A stretch of 24,609 bases of DNA. It comes from an uncultured Collinsella sp. (GTDB lineage Bacteria > Actinomycetota > Coriobacteriia > Coriobacteriales > Coriobacteriaceae). Location of the stretch: positions 1-24,609 of the forward strand of contig CABSAN010000032.1 in the NCBI GenBank assembly GCA_902475785.1, in the 5' to 3' direction. The translations under genes and the position numbers were made by a program. The notes under the pieces were generated by a model. It was not told the origin of the DNA. It worked only from the letters and a program-made list of their open reading frames with translations, and searched no databases. Shown here piece after piece: positions 6,555 through 14,502 of this stretch (the first letter of the stretch is position 1; the number at the start of each line of letters is the position of its first letter).

Positions 6555-7736
6555 TTACAGCTGCTCGGCCGGACGGTCGGGCGAGCTGAAGCCCGAGTCA
6601 AATGTGACGACGCACGAGACATCGGGCCGGCGCTCGTGCACGATGCGCGTGACGAGCTCTAGCAGCTCCTCGTCGGATATGTCAAAGCCGTCGGGACGCA
6701 CCAGGTCAAACGAAACGAACCCGTCGTGCTCGTGCAGGTCATGGATGGAGAGCGTGGGGTCGATTTGCGCTATGCCGCGCTTGACCCAGCCGCGCAGGTC
6801 GTCGCCGGTGGTGGCGATGGGGTCGCAGTGTAGCGTGATACCGATGCCCATCTGCCGTTTGATATCGTGCTCGATGGTGTCCAGAATCTCATGGTGCTCA
6901 AACGCATCGCCCTCGCCAGGCATTTCCACGTGTGCGCTGGCAAACTGGCGGCCGGGGCCGTAGTCGTGCACCATGAGGTCGTGCGTGCCTAGGACCTGCG
7001 GATACGACATGATCTTGTCGCGGATTGCCTGGACGAGCTTGGGGTCGGGCGCTTGTCCCAACAGCGGGCTGATGGCGTCGCGCACCAGGCCCATGCCGCT
7101 GATGCAGATGAAGATGCCCACGCCCAGGCCTGCCCAGCCATCGAGGTCAAAGCCGGTCGTCTGCGAAATAAGCGCTGCGGCCAGGACCGAGGCCGAGGTA
7201 ATGACGTCGTTTTTGGAATCCTGCGCCGTGGCGATAAGCGTCTCGGAATCGATGCGGTTGCCCAGCGTGCGGTTGAACGCCGCCATCCAAAACTTGACGA
7301 GCATGGACAGGATAAGGGCTGCCATGGAGAGCACCGAATACGCGGTGGGGGAGGGTTTGATGATCTTGGTGACCGACTCCAGGATCAGGTTGATGCCGAC
7401 GGCGCAAACGAGAACGGCGATAAACAGCCCCGCCAGGTACTCGTAGCGGCCGTGGCCATAGGGGTGCCCCTCGTCGGCCGGGCGGCTGGCAAGGCGGAAT
7501 CCGAGCAGGCTCACGATGTTGCTCGAGGCGTCGGAAAGGTTGTTGAAGGCATCGGCGATAAGCGAGACGGAACCTGCGAGCAGACCGGCTATGCCCTTGG
7601 CCAGGCACAGTGTGATGTTGAGGCCGATGCAGATGAGGCTTGCGGCAAAACCCGCGTTGGTGCGGCAGGGGGCATCGACCGGCTCGCTTTCGCTGCCGGG
7701 AACAAGCGTATGTACCAGTCGATTTACAAATAGCAT
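6555..7736 (-). CDS. cation diffusion facilitator (CDF) metal exporter, possibly Mn-type
   Basis: A 393-residue CDF transporter, which exports divalent metal in exchange for protons at the inner membrane. There are about six transmembrane segments between residues 28 and 220. The metal site in TM2 reads N65-x3-D69 (DAFNNLSD) and in TM5 D173-x3-D177 (DSKND). Zinc CDFs usually carry HxxxD in TM5; an (N/D)xxxD-DxxxD site is associated with Mn(II) exporters such as MntE, so manganese is the best guess. A ZT-dimer cytoplasmic domain (about 231-305) is followed by an extra domain of about 80 residues (ATTGDDLRGW to the end) that the basic CDF fold lacks. The ATG at 7736 has GAGGA 8 bases upstream; the frame is open much further but then overlaps the divergent gene. 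Monocistronic. Confidence 0.93.
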   Translation of the reverse strand: MLFVNRLVHTLVPGSESEPVDAPCRTNAGFAASLICIGLNITLCLAKGIAGLLAGSVSLIADAFNNLSDASSNIVSLLGFRLASRPADEGHPYGHGRYEYLAGLFIAVLVCAVGINLILESVTKIIKPSPTAYSVLSMAALILSMLVKFWMAAFNRTLGNRIDSETLIATAQDSKNDVITSASVLAAALISQTTGFDLDGWAGLGVGIFICISGMGLVRDAISPLLGQAPDPKLVQAIRDKIMSYPQVLGTHDLMVHDYGPGRQFASAHVEMPGEGDAFEHHEILDTIEHDIKRQMGIGITLHCDPIATTGDDLRGWVKRGIAQIDPTLSIHDLHEHDGFVSFDLVRPDGFDISDEELLELVTRIVHERRPDVSCVVTFDSGFSSPDRPAEQL

Positions 7737-7997
7737 AACGATCGTCCTCACAATCATGTTTAAGGGGATAGTGTAGCTCGCACGGGGGCGCCGTGCGCCG
7801 GTGCTCAGAAAATGCAGCAATGGTCTGCCCGCGCTAACGGGCGCGAGGCGGAGGGGGACGACTGCCCGCGCGCCATCGAGTTCACTGCGCCTTCCCGTCC
7901 GACCGAGTGCCCCATTTTGGGCCACATGGGTATGGGCACGCGTCGATTTGCTCGACATACTTAATGTCGACAGCCCTGTGCAAAGGAGGACGTTTCC

Positions 7998-9335
7998 ATG
8001 GACGAGATGTTTGCCATTAAATGCCAAAACTGCGGCGGCCCCATGTATTCGCACCAGGCAAAGCGCAGCTTTGAGTGCGCCTATTGCGAAACGGTTATTC
8101 CGTGGCAAGCGGACGCCGGGGAGCCCAAGAGCGCCCTGGGTATCCGTCATACGCCGCTGACGGTGGTTGACGGGCTGCTCAAGCTCACGCACGTCTCGCA
8201 GCTCGAGCGCCCGGAGGACCCGGACTGGTATTTCTTCAATGCGCACTGGCGCAATCAGTCGGTTCTGGAGCATCTGCTGTGGGAAGATCGCGGAACGGCG
8301 CAGGAGTTCCAAGAGGCGACGCACGTGAGCATTCCCTGCTCCTTCTGCGGCGCGTCCTTTGAGGGGTCATCGACCCAGCGCGTGTTTGAGTGCCCGTCAT
8401 GCGGCAATAAGATCGGCGTTGCGGACTTGCTCAAGCCGGGGACGTTTAGCAAGCGCCTGACCATGGGCGTGGGCGCCGAATACGTTCCCGAACAGGGCAT
8501 CCCCTGTGAGATATCGCCGCAGCAGGCGCGTGCCAACGCGCTGCAGCTGGTGCGCCAGTACCCTGACGCCTTTGCCGGGCACGGCGTGGAAGACGCAATT
8601 CAAAATGACATGATGCTCTTCTACTTCCCCATGGCGCTCGCGGACCTGCGCATGATGGCGTCCTTCCCGGGCAAGGGGCTGAGCAAGGAGACCCTGGTGT
8701 ACTACGAGGTGCTCGACTGGGCGTATCCGCGGGCAAACTATCTGGATGTTCGCCTTATGGGCATTCTGGAGCCGTGGGACTTTGCCAAGGTTGGGCCGTT
8801 CGATCCCGCTATGCAGGAAGGCGACTTCCGCGTCGTTTCCGTCGATGCGTCCACCAAGGACCAGGTGGTCATTGATAAGCTGGCGCTCGATATTGCCGGC
8901 AACGATGCCGAGGCGGTGCTGGGGCTCAATAAAAAGAGCATCCGCATGTGGGCGCGCAAGGCTCGCAAGCACAAGGACGGCCTGGTGATGGTGCCGATTT
9001 ACTTTGTCGATCGCCCGGCGTCGGATAGCCGCGATGGCGAGCAGGTGCGCATCGCCGTGAACGGCCAGACGGGTCGCGCGGCGGCGGTGGTGTTTAGCGA
9101 CAAGCGCGAGACGCATGTGGTGGCACCGCTCAATCCCAACGTGATGCTGTCGAGCGAAAGTACCGTGCACGCCACACCCATCGAGGTCAAATATGTTAAA
9201 TCGCCGTTCCTATACCAGATCGTACGCCGCGGAGGCGGCGAGCAACCGCGTCAGGTGGCAGCGGCGGCCGAGGGTTCCTACCGAGAGGAAAAGCCCAAAC
9301 GCAAGGGTTTGCTGGGTGCGCTATTTGGGAAATAG
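7998..9335 (+). CDS. cytoplasmic double zinc-ribbon protein (TFIIB-type ribbon)
   Basis: A 445-residue soluble protein of unknown function. The first zinc ribbon has C9, C12, C27 and C30 (CQNCG ... CAYCE); the second has C114, C117, C132 and C135 (CSFCG ... CPSCG). A middle region of about 200 residues contains a Trp/Tyr-rich block (MMLFYFPMALADLRMM, VLDWAYPRANYL). Near residue 320 VMVPIYFVDRP leads to VRIAVNGQTGRAAAVVF, a pattern seen in other large zinc-ribbon proteins where an NGQTG turn follows the ribbon. The tail is basic and ends in KRKGLLGALFGK. The start is fixed by AAAGGAGG 8 bases upstream. It is divergent from the CDF exporter across 261 bases. No membrane segment is seen. A scaffold or chaperone-like role is guesswork. 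Confidence 0.88.
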   Translation: MDEMFAIKCQNCGGPMYSHQAKRSFECAYCETVIPWQADAGEPKSALGIRHTPLTVVDGLLKLTHVSQLERPEDPDWYFFNAHWRNQSVLEHLLWEDRGTAQEFQEATHVSIPCSFCGASFEGSSTQRVFECPSCGNKIGVADLLKPGTFSKRLTMGVGAEYVPEQGIPCEISPQQARANALQLVRQYPDAFAGHGVEDAIQNDMMLFYFPMALADLRMMASFPGKGLSKETLVYYEVLDWAYPRANYLDVRLMGILEPWDFAKVGPFDPAMQEGDFRVVSVDASTKDQVVIDKLALDIAGNDAEAVLGLNKKSIRMWARKARKHKDGLVMVPIYFVDRPASDSRDGEQVRIAVNGQTGRAAAVVFSDKRETHVVAPLNPNVMLSSESTVHATPIEVKYVKSPFLYQIVRRGGGEQPRQVAAAAEGSYREEKPKRKGLLGALFGK

Positions 9336-9449
9336 GGAGTAGTGCTGGGGTGTCGGGCTGCATCACAAGGTCATTAGATGAATTTAAAAGTGCTGGGAAC
9401 GTGCTACCATTGCCGATAGCCTTAATCTCGTAGAAGCGGAGGCCGGATT

Positions 9450-9917
9450 ATGGGTTTTGCGGATCAGCAGCTTCAGATTCAGGTACCGTATTCTCCTGAC
9501 GACACGTTTAATGCCTTGAAGGCAGCTATGGAAAAGCTGCCTAAAGTAAAAGTTGATAGCGCATCGCCCGCAACAAGAACAGTTGCAGCCGAGATTGGTA
9601 TGAGCCTTTGGTCCTGGGGTGAAAATATCAGTATTTCGGTTGTTCCAGTTGAAGGCGGATCTGGCGTTACTGTCAACTCGTCATCTAAGGTCAGGACAAA
9701 CGTATTAAACGGGGGCAAAAATGCAAAGAATATTGCCGAGATAGTCGATGCCCTATCGAAGGAGCTCGAGCAGTATCCGCAGGTTTCACAGACTATTGAG
9801 ACGCTGGTGGATAGTGGTGATGTAGTTGCAAGGCCCGAGAGACTTGCAGCGCTGCGTGATAGTGGAGTACTTACCGAGGAAGAGTTTGCTGCAGAAAAGG
9901 CGAAAATCCTTTCGTAA
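9450..9917 (+). CDS. small SHOCT-domain protein
   Basis: A 155-residue protein. The N-terminal part (about 5-115) is an alpha/beta domain (LQIQVPYSPDDTFNALKAAMEKLP ... ISISVVPVEGGSGVTVNSSS), reminiscent of lipid- or ligand-binding folds but not firmly assignable. The last 30 residues (RLAALRDSGVLTEEEFAAEKAKIL) are a SHOCT motif, a short C-terminal helix pair found on many bacterial membrane-associated or oligomeric proteins. The ATG has GGAGG 7 bases upstream. Base use is visibly AT-richer than in the neighbouring housekeeping genes. The broken gene at 10668 also looks like a small PH-like protein, so this part of the window may hold related accessory genes. Confidence 0.82.
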   Translation: MGFADQQLQIQVPYSPDDTFNALKAAMEKLPKVKVDSASPATRTVAAEIGMSLWSWGENISISVVPVEGGSGVTVNSSSKVRTNVLNGGKNAKNIAEIVDALSKELEQYPQVSQTIETLVDSGDVVARPERLAALRDSGVLTEEEFAAEKAKILS

Positions 9918-10011
9918 TTAGACACGATGGTTGGATTTGCTTTCTGTTATTGAACTTGTTTATACCAGGCTGAAAACATCGTGTGGAATAAAAGTGCGCA
10001 GTAGCCTCGCC

Positions 10012-10464
10012 TTATACGGCAATAGGGACCTCTTTGGGGCGCCCTGCCTTTGGTGCGTCGGTGAGTCGTGCCTCGATGGAAGTTTTGGACACCATGCGCT
10101 TGGTGCCGTCCTTCCAAGAATCCAGCAGCCCAGCATTTATCAGTTGCGATACCCTTGCCGTGCTAACGCCAAGCATACGTGCGGCATCCGCTGCGGTGAC
10201 GGCGGGGATGTCGCCGAGCTCGCGGCTGACGGCCACGGCGATAATCTTGCCGCCGTGTTGTGGCTGGTGTCCAAAGTCCGGCGCGGGAAGATCGACGCCG
10301 CCCATAAGGTGATCGTCGACCATACATGCGAGAAAATCAGCGGCGCTTTCGACAGCGTCGTTTAGGTCGGAGCCAAACGTTCCCCCTCCGCCCAGCGAGC
10401 CACATGGCACAGCGTCGACAACGCCGTCCGAATCAAAGAACTCGAATTCCCATACGTAAAGCAT
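10012..10464 (-). CDS. HicB-like protein with C-terminal helix-turn-helix
   Basis: A 150-residue protein. Residues 1-75 resemble the HicB antitoxin fold (MLYVWEFEFFDSDG ... CGSLGGGGTFGSDLNDAVESAADFLACMV). From about residue 87 a DNA-binding helix-turn-helix follows (VTAADAARMLGVSTARVSQLINAGLL) with a basic tail. HicB proteins neutralise the HicA mRNA-cleaving toxin and autoregulate their operon. No hicA-like gene is found on either side, so this is either an orphan antitoxin or a regulator of other genes. The start at 10464 is supported by GAGGAGG 6 bases upstream on the minus strand. A perfect 12-base palindrome 58 bases upstream could be its operator. Confidence 0.8.
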   Translation of the reverse strand: MLYVWEFEFFDSDGVVDAVPCGSLGGGGTFGSDLNDAVESAADFLACMVDDHLMGGVDLPAPDFGHQPQHGGKIIAVAVSRELGDIPAVTAADAARMLGVSTARVSQLINAGLLDSWKDGTKRMVSKTSIEARLTDAPKAGRPKEVPIAV

Positions 10465-10521
10465 GTAAGGCCTCCTCTAATGGCGAATAATACGAGGCGT
10501 ACTCCTAGAAGCATTGCCAGT

Positions 10522-10533
10522 CGCATCGATGCG
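10522..10533. promoter_or_regulatory. palindrome CGCATCGATGCG, candidate operator
   Basis: A perfect 12-base palindrome upstream of the HicB-like/HTH gene, whose own HTH domain makes autoregulation plausible. Single occurrence and no footprint evidence, so this is only a candidate. Confidence 0.3.
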
Positions 10534-10667
10534 GCTGATCATGTCTATCTTAAAGCCTCGCGCGGACTCGAATTTCAATGTCGCCTAGCGCCTTCGTGCA
10601 GGATTCCCGAAGTGACTAAAATGTGACCATAGAGGCAGTTTTAGCGAACCCCATGGGAGTGACACGC

Positions 10668-10937
10668 ATGGACAACAGCACCTTGTTGTTCCAGGACAAA
10701 GGTTCGGGCATGTTTAAAGACGTCAAGATCTAGCCTAACCGTATCGAGGTGCTCAAGAATGGTACTTTCGGCGGCAAGCATATCGAGATTGTCTACCTTA
10801 AGGACATCACGGGAGTCAACAGGATCAAGGGCCGCGACGTTTTTCTGCGCAACAGGTTGTTGACTGCCTGTGTCTTTAGCCTGAGTAGCCGTGCGAAGGC
10901 CCAGGAATTTGTGAACGCGCTGAACATGGTGATGTAG
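10668..10937 (+). pseudogene. small PH-like protein gene interrupted by an in-frame amber codon
   Basis: Reading from the ATG at 10668 (GGGAG 8 bases upstream) gives MDNSTLLFQDKGSGMFKDVKI, then TAG at 10731-10733. The same frame then continues for 67 codons (PNRIEVLKNGTFGGKHIEIV ... AKAQEFVNALNMVM) to the stop at 10935. The joined 89-codon reading looks like one small beta-rich domain with a C-terminal helix, as in bacterial PH-like domains (LKDITGVNRIKG, then SSRAKAQEFVNAL). The simplest reading is a recent nonsense mutation (CAG or AAG to TAG). Re-initiation at the GTG at 10749 could still make the C-terminal 62 residues. Amber recoding is unlikely without pyrrolysine genes, and none are in view. 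Confidence 0.65.
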
Positions 10938-10963
10938 CTTATGGCGGCGTTCGGGCCAAGGTA

Positions 10964-10997
10964 AAAATTGGGGGCGCAGAACGGTGCTCTGCGCCCC
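10964..10997 (-). terminator. intrinsic terminator of the phospholipase-like gene
   Basis: GGGGCGCAGA (10971-10980) pairs with TCTGCGCCCC (10988-10997). On the minus strand the hairpin is followed by CAATTTTTAC. It lies 36 bases beyond the stop of the gene at 11033-13516. Confidence 0.88.
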
Positions 10998-11032
10998 TCA
11001 TCGAGTCGATACGTCCGAAAGTGCCGGTTGGC

Positions 11033-13516
11033 CTATTCGCTAGCGTCCTTAGTGCTTTCGCGGTCGTTAACAAGCATTGCTGCGCCGGCGACCGTCGTCG
11101 CCACGGCGGCAGCGGCGAGCCCGGCGGCGATGCCAGAGCCGTCGCCTGTGTCGGCGAGTTTTCCGCCCGAGCCCTTGCCCTTGTTGCCCTTGCCGTTCTT
11201 GTCGGCGCTGTCCGCGTTGGCGCCAGTGCCGGCGCCGGCGCCGCCTGTACTGCCCGAGGCCGCTACGGTAAAGCTTGCGGCTCCGTCGGTGGCAAGCGTG
11301 TAGTTTTGCGCCGCGTCGCCCAACAGGCCTTTCGCACGCACCCAATACGTCCCCGCGGCAAATGCCTCGCCCTCGGCCATCGCCGTTCCCGGAGCGCCGT
11401 TCGCGTCGTGCACAAACTCGAGCTGGGCCGTGCAGGCATCGGTTTCGAGCTTGCCCTCGAGTGATGCCGCAATCTTGGCGCGCACGTCTTCGCCGGCCTT
11501 AAGGCCTTCGAGTCCCTCAAAATGGGGCGTCAGCGCGCGTGGATTGATATCGATGGGCACGGAGCCCCGCAGCTCCGTAACGGTCTCGTTGCCCAGGGCG
11601 TCGACATCCACGTATTCGATGGCAAACGCGCTGCCAGAAGCGGCCACGTTGAGTACGTTGCTGCTGTCGACAAGGCGGAAATGGCCCTCGCCAACGGTCT
11701 TGCCATCTTGGAGCGAGGCATCGCTCAGCGAGTCTCCATACGTCATGTGCATGCGGTCCGGGAGGCAGCATGAAACTGTTGGCTTGTGCTTCGCGTCGTA
11801 ATTGCGTTGGTAGATGCTCCGGGCCAGTGCCGAATCGACAAAGTCGGACGCGATAATGCCAACGTGCTTGAGGCAATCTGACTTTGTTTTATCGCTGCCG
11901 CTGGGATTGATGTACTGGCTCTTGTACAGATGCTCGTTGACCACTCGCGCCGCGGTAAAAGGATTGCTTCCTTGTTTGTAATTCGTGCAACTGGTGTAGT
12001 TGATAGACCAGCAGCGTTCCAGGACTTGCACCTTGGCGCCATCATTGTCCTCGACGTCCACCTTGTTGCGCGTGAGATTGGTCGTCTCTCGCAGCGCCAT
12101 ATCGACCCAGCTAATCTTGTCGGTTCCGGTGCATTCAAAATGGTCCTGGGCGTATACCTTGGTGCAATAGGGCTCTTTGTCGCCCGCATTGCCCGTAGTC
12201 TCAAAGCCTCGCGCGTCTTGGACGAGGCACATCGACTGCCCGGAATGCGCCTTGATTTTGTCGTCCCATTGGGTGAGATCGAGGCCCCACGTGTGGCTGC
12301 TTACGCTGTTGCCGGCGAGTACAAATCGACGCAGCAGGACGATCTTTCCGCGCACCTCGTTCAGTGTGGGGATTCGGCTCGACGTGTAGAACAGATCGGG
12401 ATTATCGTGCATAACCTTGGCGAAAGCCGTCGTAACGCTTTCGTCGGTAGCCTCGTCGTTGCCTCGTGACGCAAGCATGATGAGCGCTTCTGACGGGTTT
12501 TCGTTCAAAAATGTTTTGAAGTAACCGATGACATCGGAGAGATGCATAAAGCCCCCGTCTTTTTTGAGCAGGTAGCATCTTCCATGGTCGATACCGGGGT
12601 CGCCGTTCTCGTCGTTCCTTCCGAGTCGGATATCAAAATAGCGAATGCCTTCGAGCAACTGCGTCGGGATGTAATCCTGCTGGCACTTTGCTTGTGAGGA
12701 TTGGGGCTCGGTGTCGTTGTCCACGCTGCAGGTGCCCGAATCATGCGTGCCCGGGATACTCAGCTCGTCGAGGTACTTGTTGTCGTCGACGTATTTCATC
12801 CAGCATGGTCCGTCGACGTAGCTGCTATACGTGGTCCAGTCGATACTTCTAACTGTGGTATTGATCTTGCCCATGTCGTAACCGACAAGTTCTAGCTCCC
12901 ACGGAATGCTCTTACTCTTATGGCAGATCTTATTGTTGTCCTGGTCTTTGCCGTCCGATTCTATTGCCAGGTACTTAATGTCTTTTTTCTCGGTTTCTTT
13001 CTCGACCGTGCGGTCTCGAATGATATAGGTTCCGTTTGATTGACGTTCGAACGCAAAAGCGCGGCTGGGCTTGTTGTCATACTCGCCGCCCCATACGTGG
13101 ATGACCTTTCCATCTTTGTCCGAGTCGTCGTCGACCGACCAAATGCTGTAGCCCGTCTTTTTATACTCTTCGAAATTGAGCAAGGTGCGGATAGCATACC
13201 AGCTTGTATCGTCATTCTTGGTCGTTACGTTCTCAAGGATGAGCTTGCTGGACGTGCCGTCGTTAAACAGGTGGCAGACGTTGCCGCGAACGTTGCCGTC
13301 TTGGTTGACGCTCGCGGTGCGAAAATAGCCCGCGGGGCGAAGGCGAATGACGAAATTGTCGAGGCTGTCCGACGGTGCGGGTGTGTTGTCTGCAAATGCC
13401 GCTCGCAGGGGAATGCCCGGCGCTGCGGTTTCGGGCAGGCTTGCAAGTGGTGACAATGCCGCAAGTCCTAGGCTCAACGTAAACGCTCGGCGACTGATGG
13501 CGTGGTGTTCGGTCAT
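11033..13516 (-). CDS. secreted, sortase-anchored PI-PLC X-domain phospholipase-like protein
   Basis: An 827-residue cell-surface enzyme. The N-terminus has a twin-arginine signal (ISRRAFTLSL, hydrophobic core, cleavage near AFA at about 42). Residues about 52-215 look like a ricin-type or beta-trefoil carbohydrate-binding region. The PI-PLC X domain follows: LSIPGTHDSG (H258, D259), GIRYFDIRLG (R297) and IDHGRCY (H311), matching the two catalytic histidines and the arginine of bacterial phosphatidylinositol phospholipase C. After an Ig-like segment and a Gly/Lys linker comes the sorting signal LADTG (787-791), a hydrophobic helix and a short tail. The start has GGAGG just upstream. Such enzymes cleave phosphoinositides or GPI anchors; the true substrate here is unknown. 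Tat export plus sortase anchoring is an uncommon pairing. Confidence 0.9.
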   Translation of the reverse strand: MTEHHAISRRAFTLSLGLAALSPLASLPETAAPGIPLRAAFADNTPAPSDSLDNFVIRLRPAGYFRTASVNQDGNVRGNVCHLFNDGTSSKLILENVTTKNDDTSWYAIRTLLNFEEYKKTGYSIWSVDDDSDKDGKVIHVWGGEYDNKPSRAFAFERQSNGTYIIRDRTVEKETEKKDIKYLAIESDGKDQDNNKICHKSKSIPWELELVGYDMGKINTTVRSIDWTTYSSYVDGPCWMKYVDDNKYLDELSIPGTHDSGTCSVDNDTEPQSSQAKCQQDYIPTQLLEGIRYFDIRLGRNDENGDPGIDHGRCYLLKKDGGFMHLSDVIGYFKTFLNENPSEALIMLASRGNDEATDESVTTAFAKVMHDNPDLFYTSSRIPTLNEVRGKIVLLRRFVLAGNSVSSHTWGLDLTQWDDKIKAHSGQSMCLVQDARGFETTGNAGDKEPYCTKVYAQDHFECTGTDKISWVDMALRETTNLTRNKVDVEDNDGAKVQVLERCWSINYTSCTNYKQGSNPFTAARVVNEHLYKSQYINPSGSDKTKSDCLKHVGIIASDFVDSALARSIYQRNYDAKHKPTVSCCLPDRMHMTYGDSLSDASLQDGKTVGEGHFRLVDSSNVLNVAASGSAFAIEYVDVDALGNETVTELRGSVPIDINPRALTPHFEGLEGLKAGEDVRAKIAASLEGKLETDACTAQLEFVHDANGAPGTAMAEGEAFAAGTYWVRAKGLLGDAAQNYTLATDGAASFTVAASGSTGGAGAGTGANADSADKNGKGNKGKGSGGKLADTGDGSGIAAGLAAAAVATTVAGAAMLVNDRESTKDASE

Positions 13517-13584
13517 AACTCCTCCATTCGCAGGGTGCGGTTATGCGCTCGTTTTAGTCACTATACTGCGTTGACATAAAGAAA

Positions 13585-13610
13585 GGGAGGGTCGGTTTAC
13601 CGGCCCTCCC
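13585..13610 (-). terminator. GC-rich hairpin, likely terminator of the minus-strand lipoprotein gene
   Basis: GGGAGGGTCGG (13585-13595) pairs with CCGGCCCTCCC (13600-13610), with one T-G pair and a TTTA loop. On the minus strand it is followed by TTTCTTTATG, an imperfect U-tract. It separates the lipoprotein gene at 13683 from the phospholipase gene starting at 13516. Confidence 0.7.
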
Positions 13611-13682
13611 TGGGTACGAAGCGCTGGGATACCGTCGCTTGTTTGCACTGCGTCCGTGTTTCCCGTTGCGCTCGCCAGTCGC

Positions 13683-14276
13683 TTAGCGCTTGATCTCGAT
13701 ATCGTCGAGCTTGACGTCCATGGCCTCGGTCTTGGCCTTGGCGATGTCGTCGGCAAATTCCAGGGACTTCATCATGGTCTCGACGGCATCCTTGTGCTCC
13801 TCGACGTTGTCGATGCGCACGTAGACGCTGCCGCCGCCTGCTTCGGTGAAGTACTCAGTCGTCACGCCGCCCGAGTGTGTATGGGAAGCGTTGCGCCAAG
13901 TCTTGCCGTTGTACTTGACGGGGTCATTCTCGGTCCACTCAAAGCTGGCATTCCACTTTGCCTCGTAGTCGAACAGCTCGTCGGCGTTCTTGTCAGGATC
14001 GAAGACGGGGATGAAGCGATCGCTGGCGTGCTCGCTCTCGGTGAACTTAAACTGGGCCCTATCGGCGGTGTCGCCTGCGACGTCGGTGATCTCGACGCCC
14101 TCGGGGACTTCGACCTTAAACCAAATGAAGTCGGTCCTCATATCCACGGCGGGCTTTTCTGCTCCGCCGCCACCGCCACTGCCGGTAGCGCCGCCGCTGC
14201 CACCGCAGCCCACCAGGGCAACTGCGGCAAAGAGACTGATGCAGAGGGTGAGAATCGCAAAGGCCTTCTTTTTCAT
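13683..14276 (-). CDS. lipoprotein, paralogue of the neighbour at 14503
   Basis: A 197-residue lipoprotein. A lipobox signal peptide (MKKKAFAILTLCISLFAAVA, then LVGC with C24 as the lipidated residue) is followed by a Gly/Ser linker and one globular domain. Blocks shared with the neighbour are TDFIWFKVEVPEGV, SDRFIPV, the YNGKTW region, GSVYVRIDN and the closing DDIEIK. No named family is recognised. The start at 14276 has GAGGAGG 8 bases upstream. One copy of a 76-bp repeat sits directly upstream and may contain its promoter. It probably binds something outside the membrane; its substrate is unknown. The pair likely arose by tandem duplication. Confidence 0.85.
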   Translation of the reverse strand: MKKKAFAILTLCISLFAAVALVGCGGSGGATGSGGGGGAEKPAVDMRTDFIWFKVEVPEGVEITDVAGDTADRAQFKFTESEHASDRFIPVFDPDKNADELFDYEAKWNASFEWTENDPVKYNGKTWRNASHTHSGGVTTEYFTEAGGGSVYVRIDNVEEHKDAVETMMKSLEFADDIAKAKTEAMDVKLDDIEIKR

Positions 14277-14291
14277 GGTCGTGTCCTCCTC

Positions 14292-14367
14292 GATCTGTAA
14301 CCGCCCATGGATTACCTGCCTTTACTGTACGCGCGGACGGCTCGCTAGGGTGGGCCATGTGTCCCAT
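14292..14367 (+). repeat. 76-bp direct repeat, copy A
   Basis: Matches 16381-16456 at 72 of 76 positions in the same orientation. It includes GTAACCGCCCATGGATTAC with self-complementary GTAA/TTAC ends. The last 19 bases, GGTGGGCCATGTGTCCCAT (14349-14367), recur alone at 15325-15343. The copy ends just before the ribosome site of the lipoprotein gene read on the minus strand. Confidence 0.85.
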
Positions 14368-14502
14368 TCTGGGTGCCGGATTTGCGCCGACAAGTGGCAA
14401 TATGTCCGGGCGCAAAAGAGGGGAGGGCCGGCCGATCCGATCCTACCCTGGCTGGGCGTCCGATCATTTAATGACTGCGCATGCGATGCTGCGTGCGAGC
14501 CC

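Noticed and set aside
7908..7930. CCCATTTTGGGCCACATGG as another copy of the GGTGGGCCATGTGTCCCAT repeat
   Set aside because: It shares words such as GGGCCA and CACATGG but aligns in neither orientation over more than about ten bases.
9922..9984. Inverted repeat ACACGATG/CATCGTGT after the SHOCT gene
   Set aside because: Eight-base arms with a 47-base loop and no T-run; too weak to call a terminator or element.
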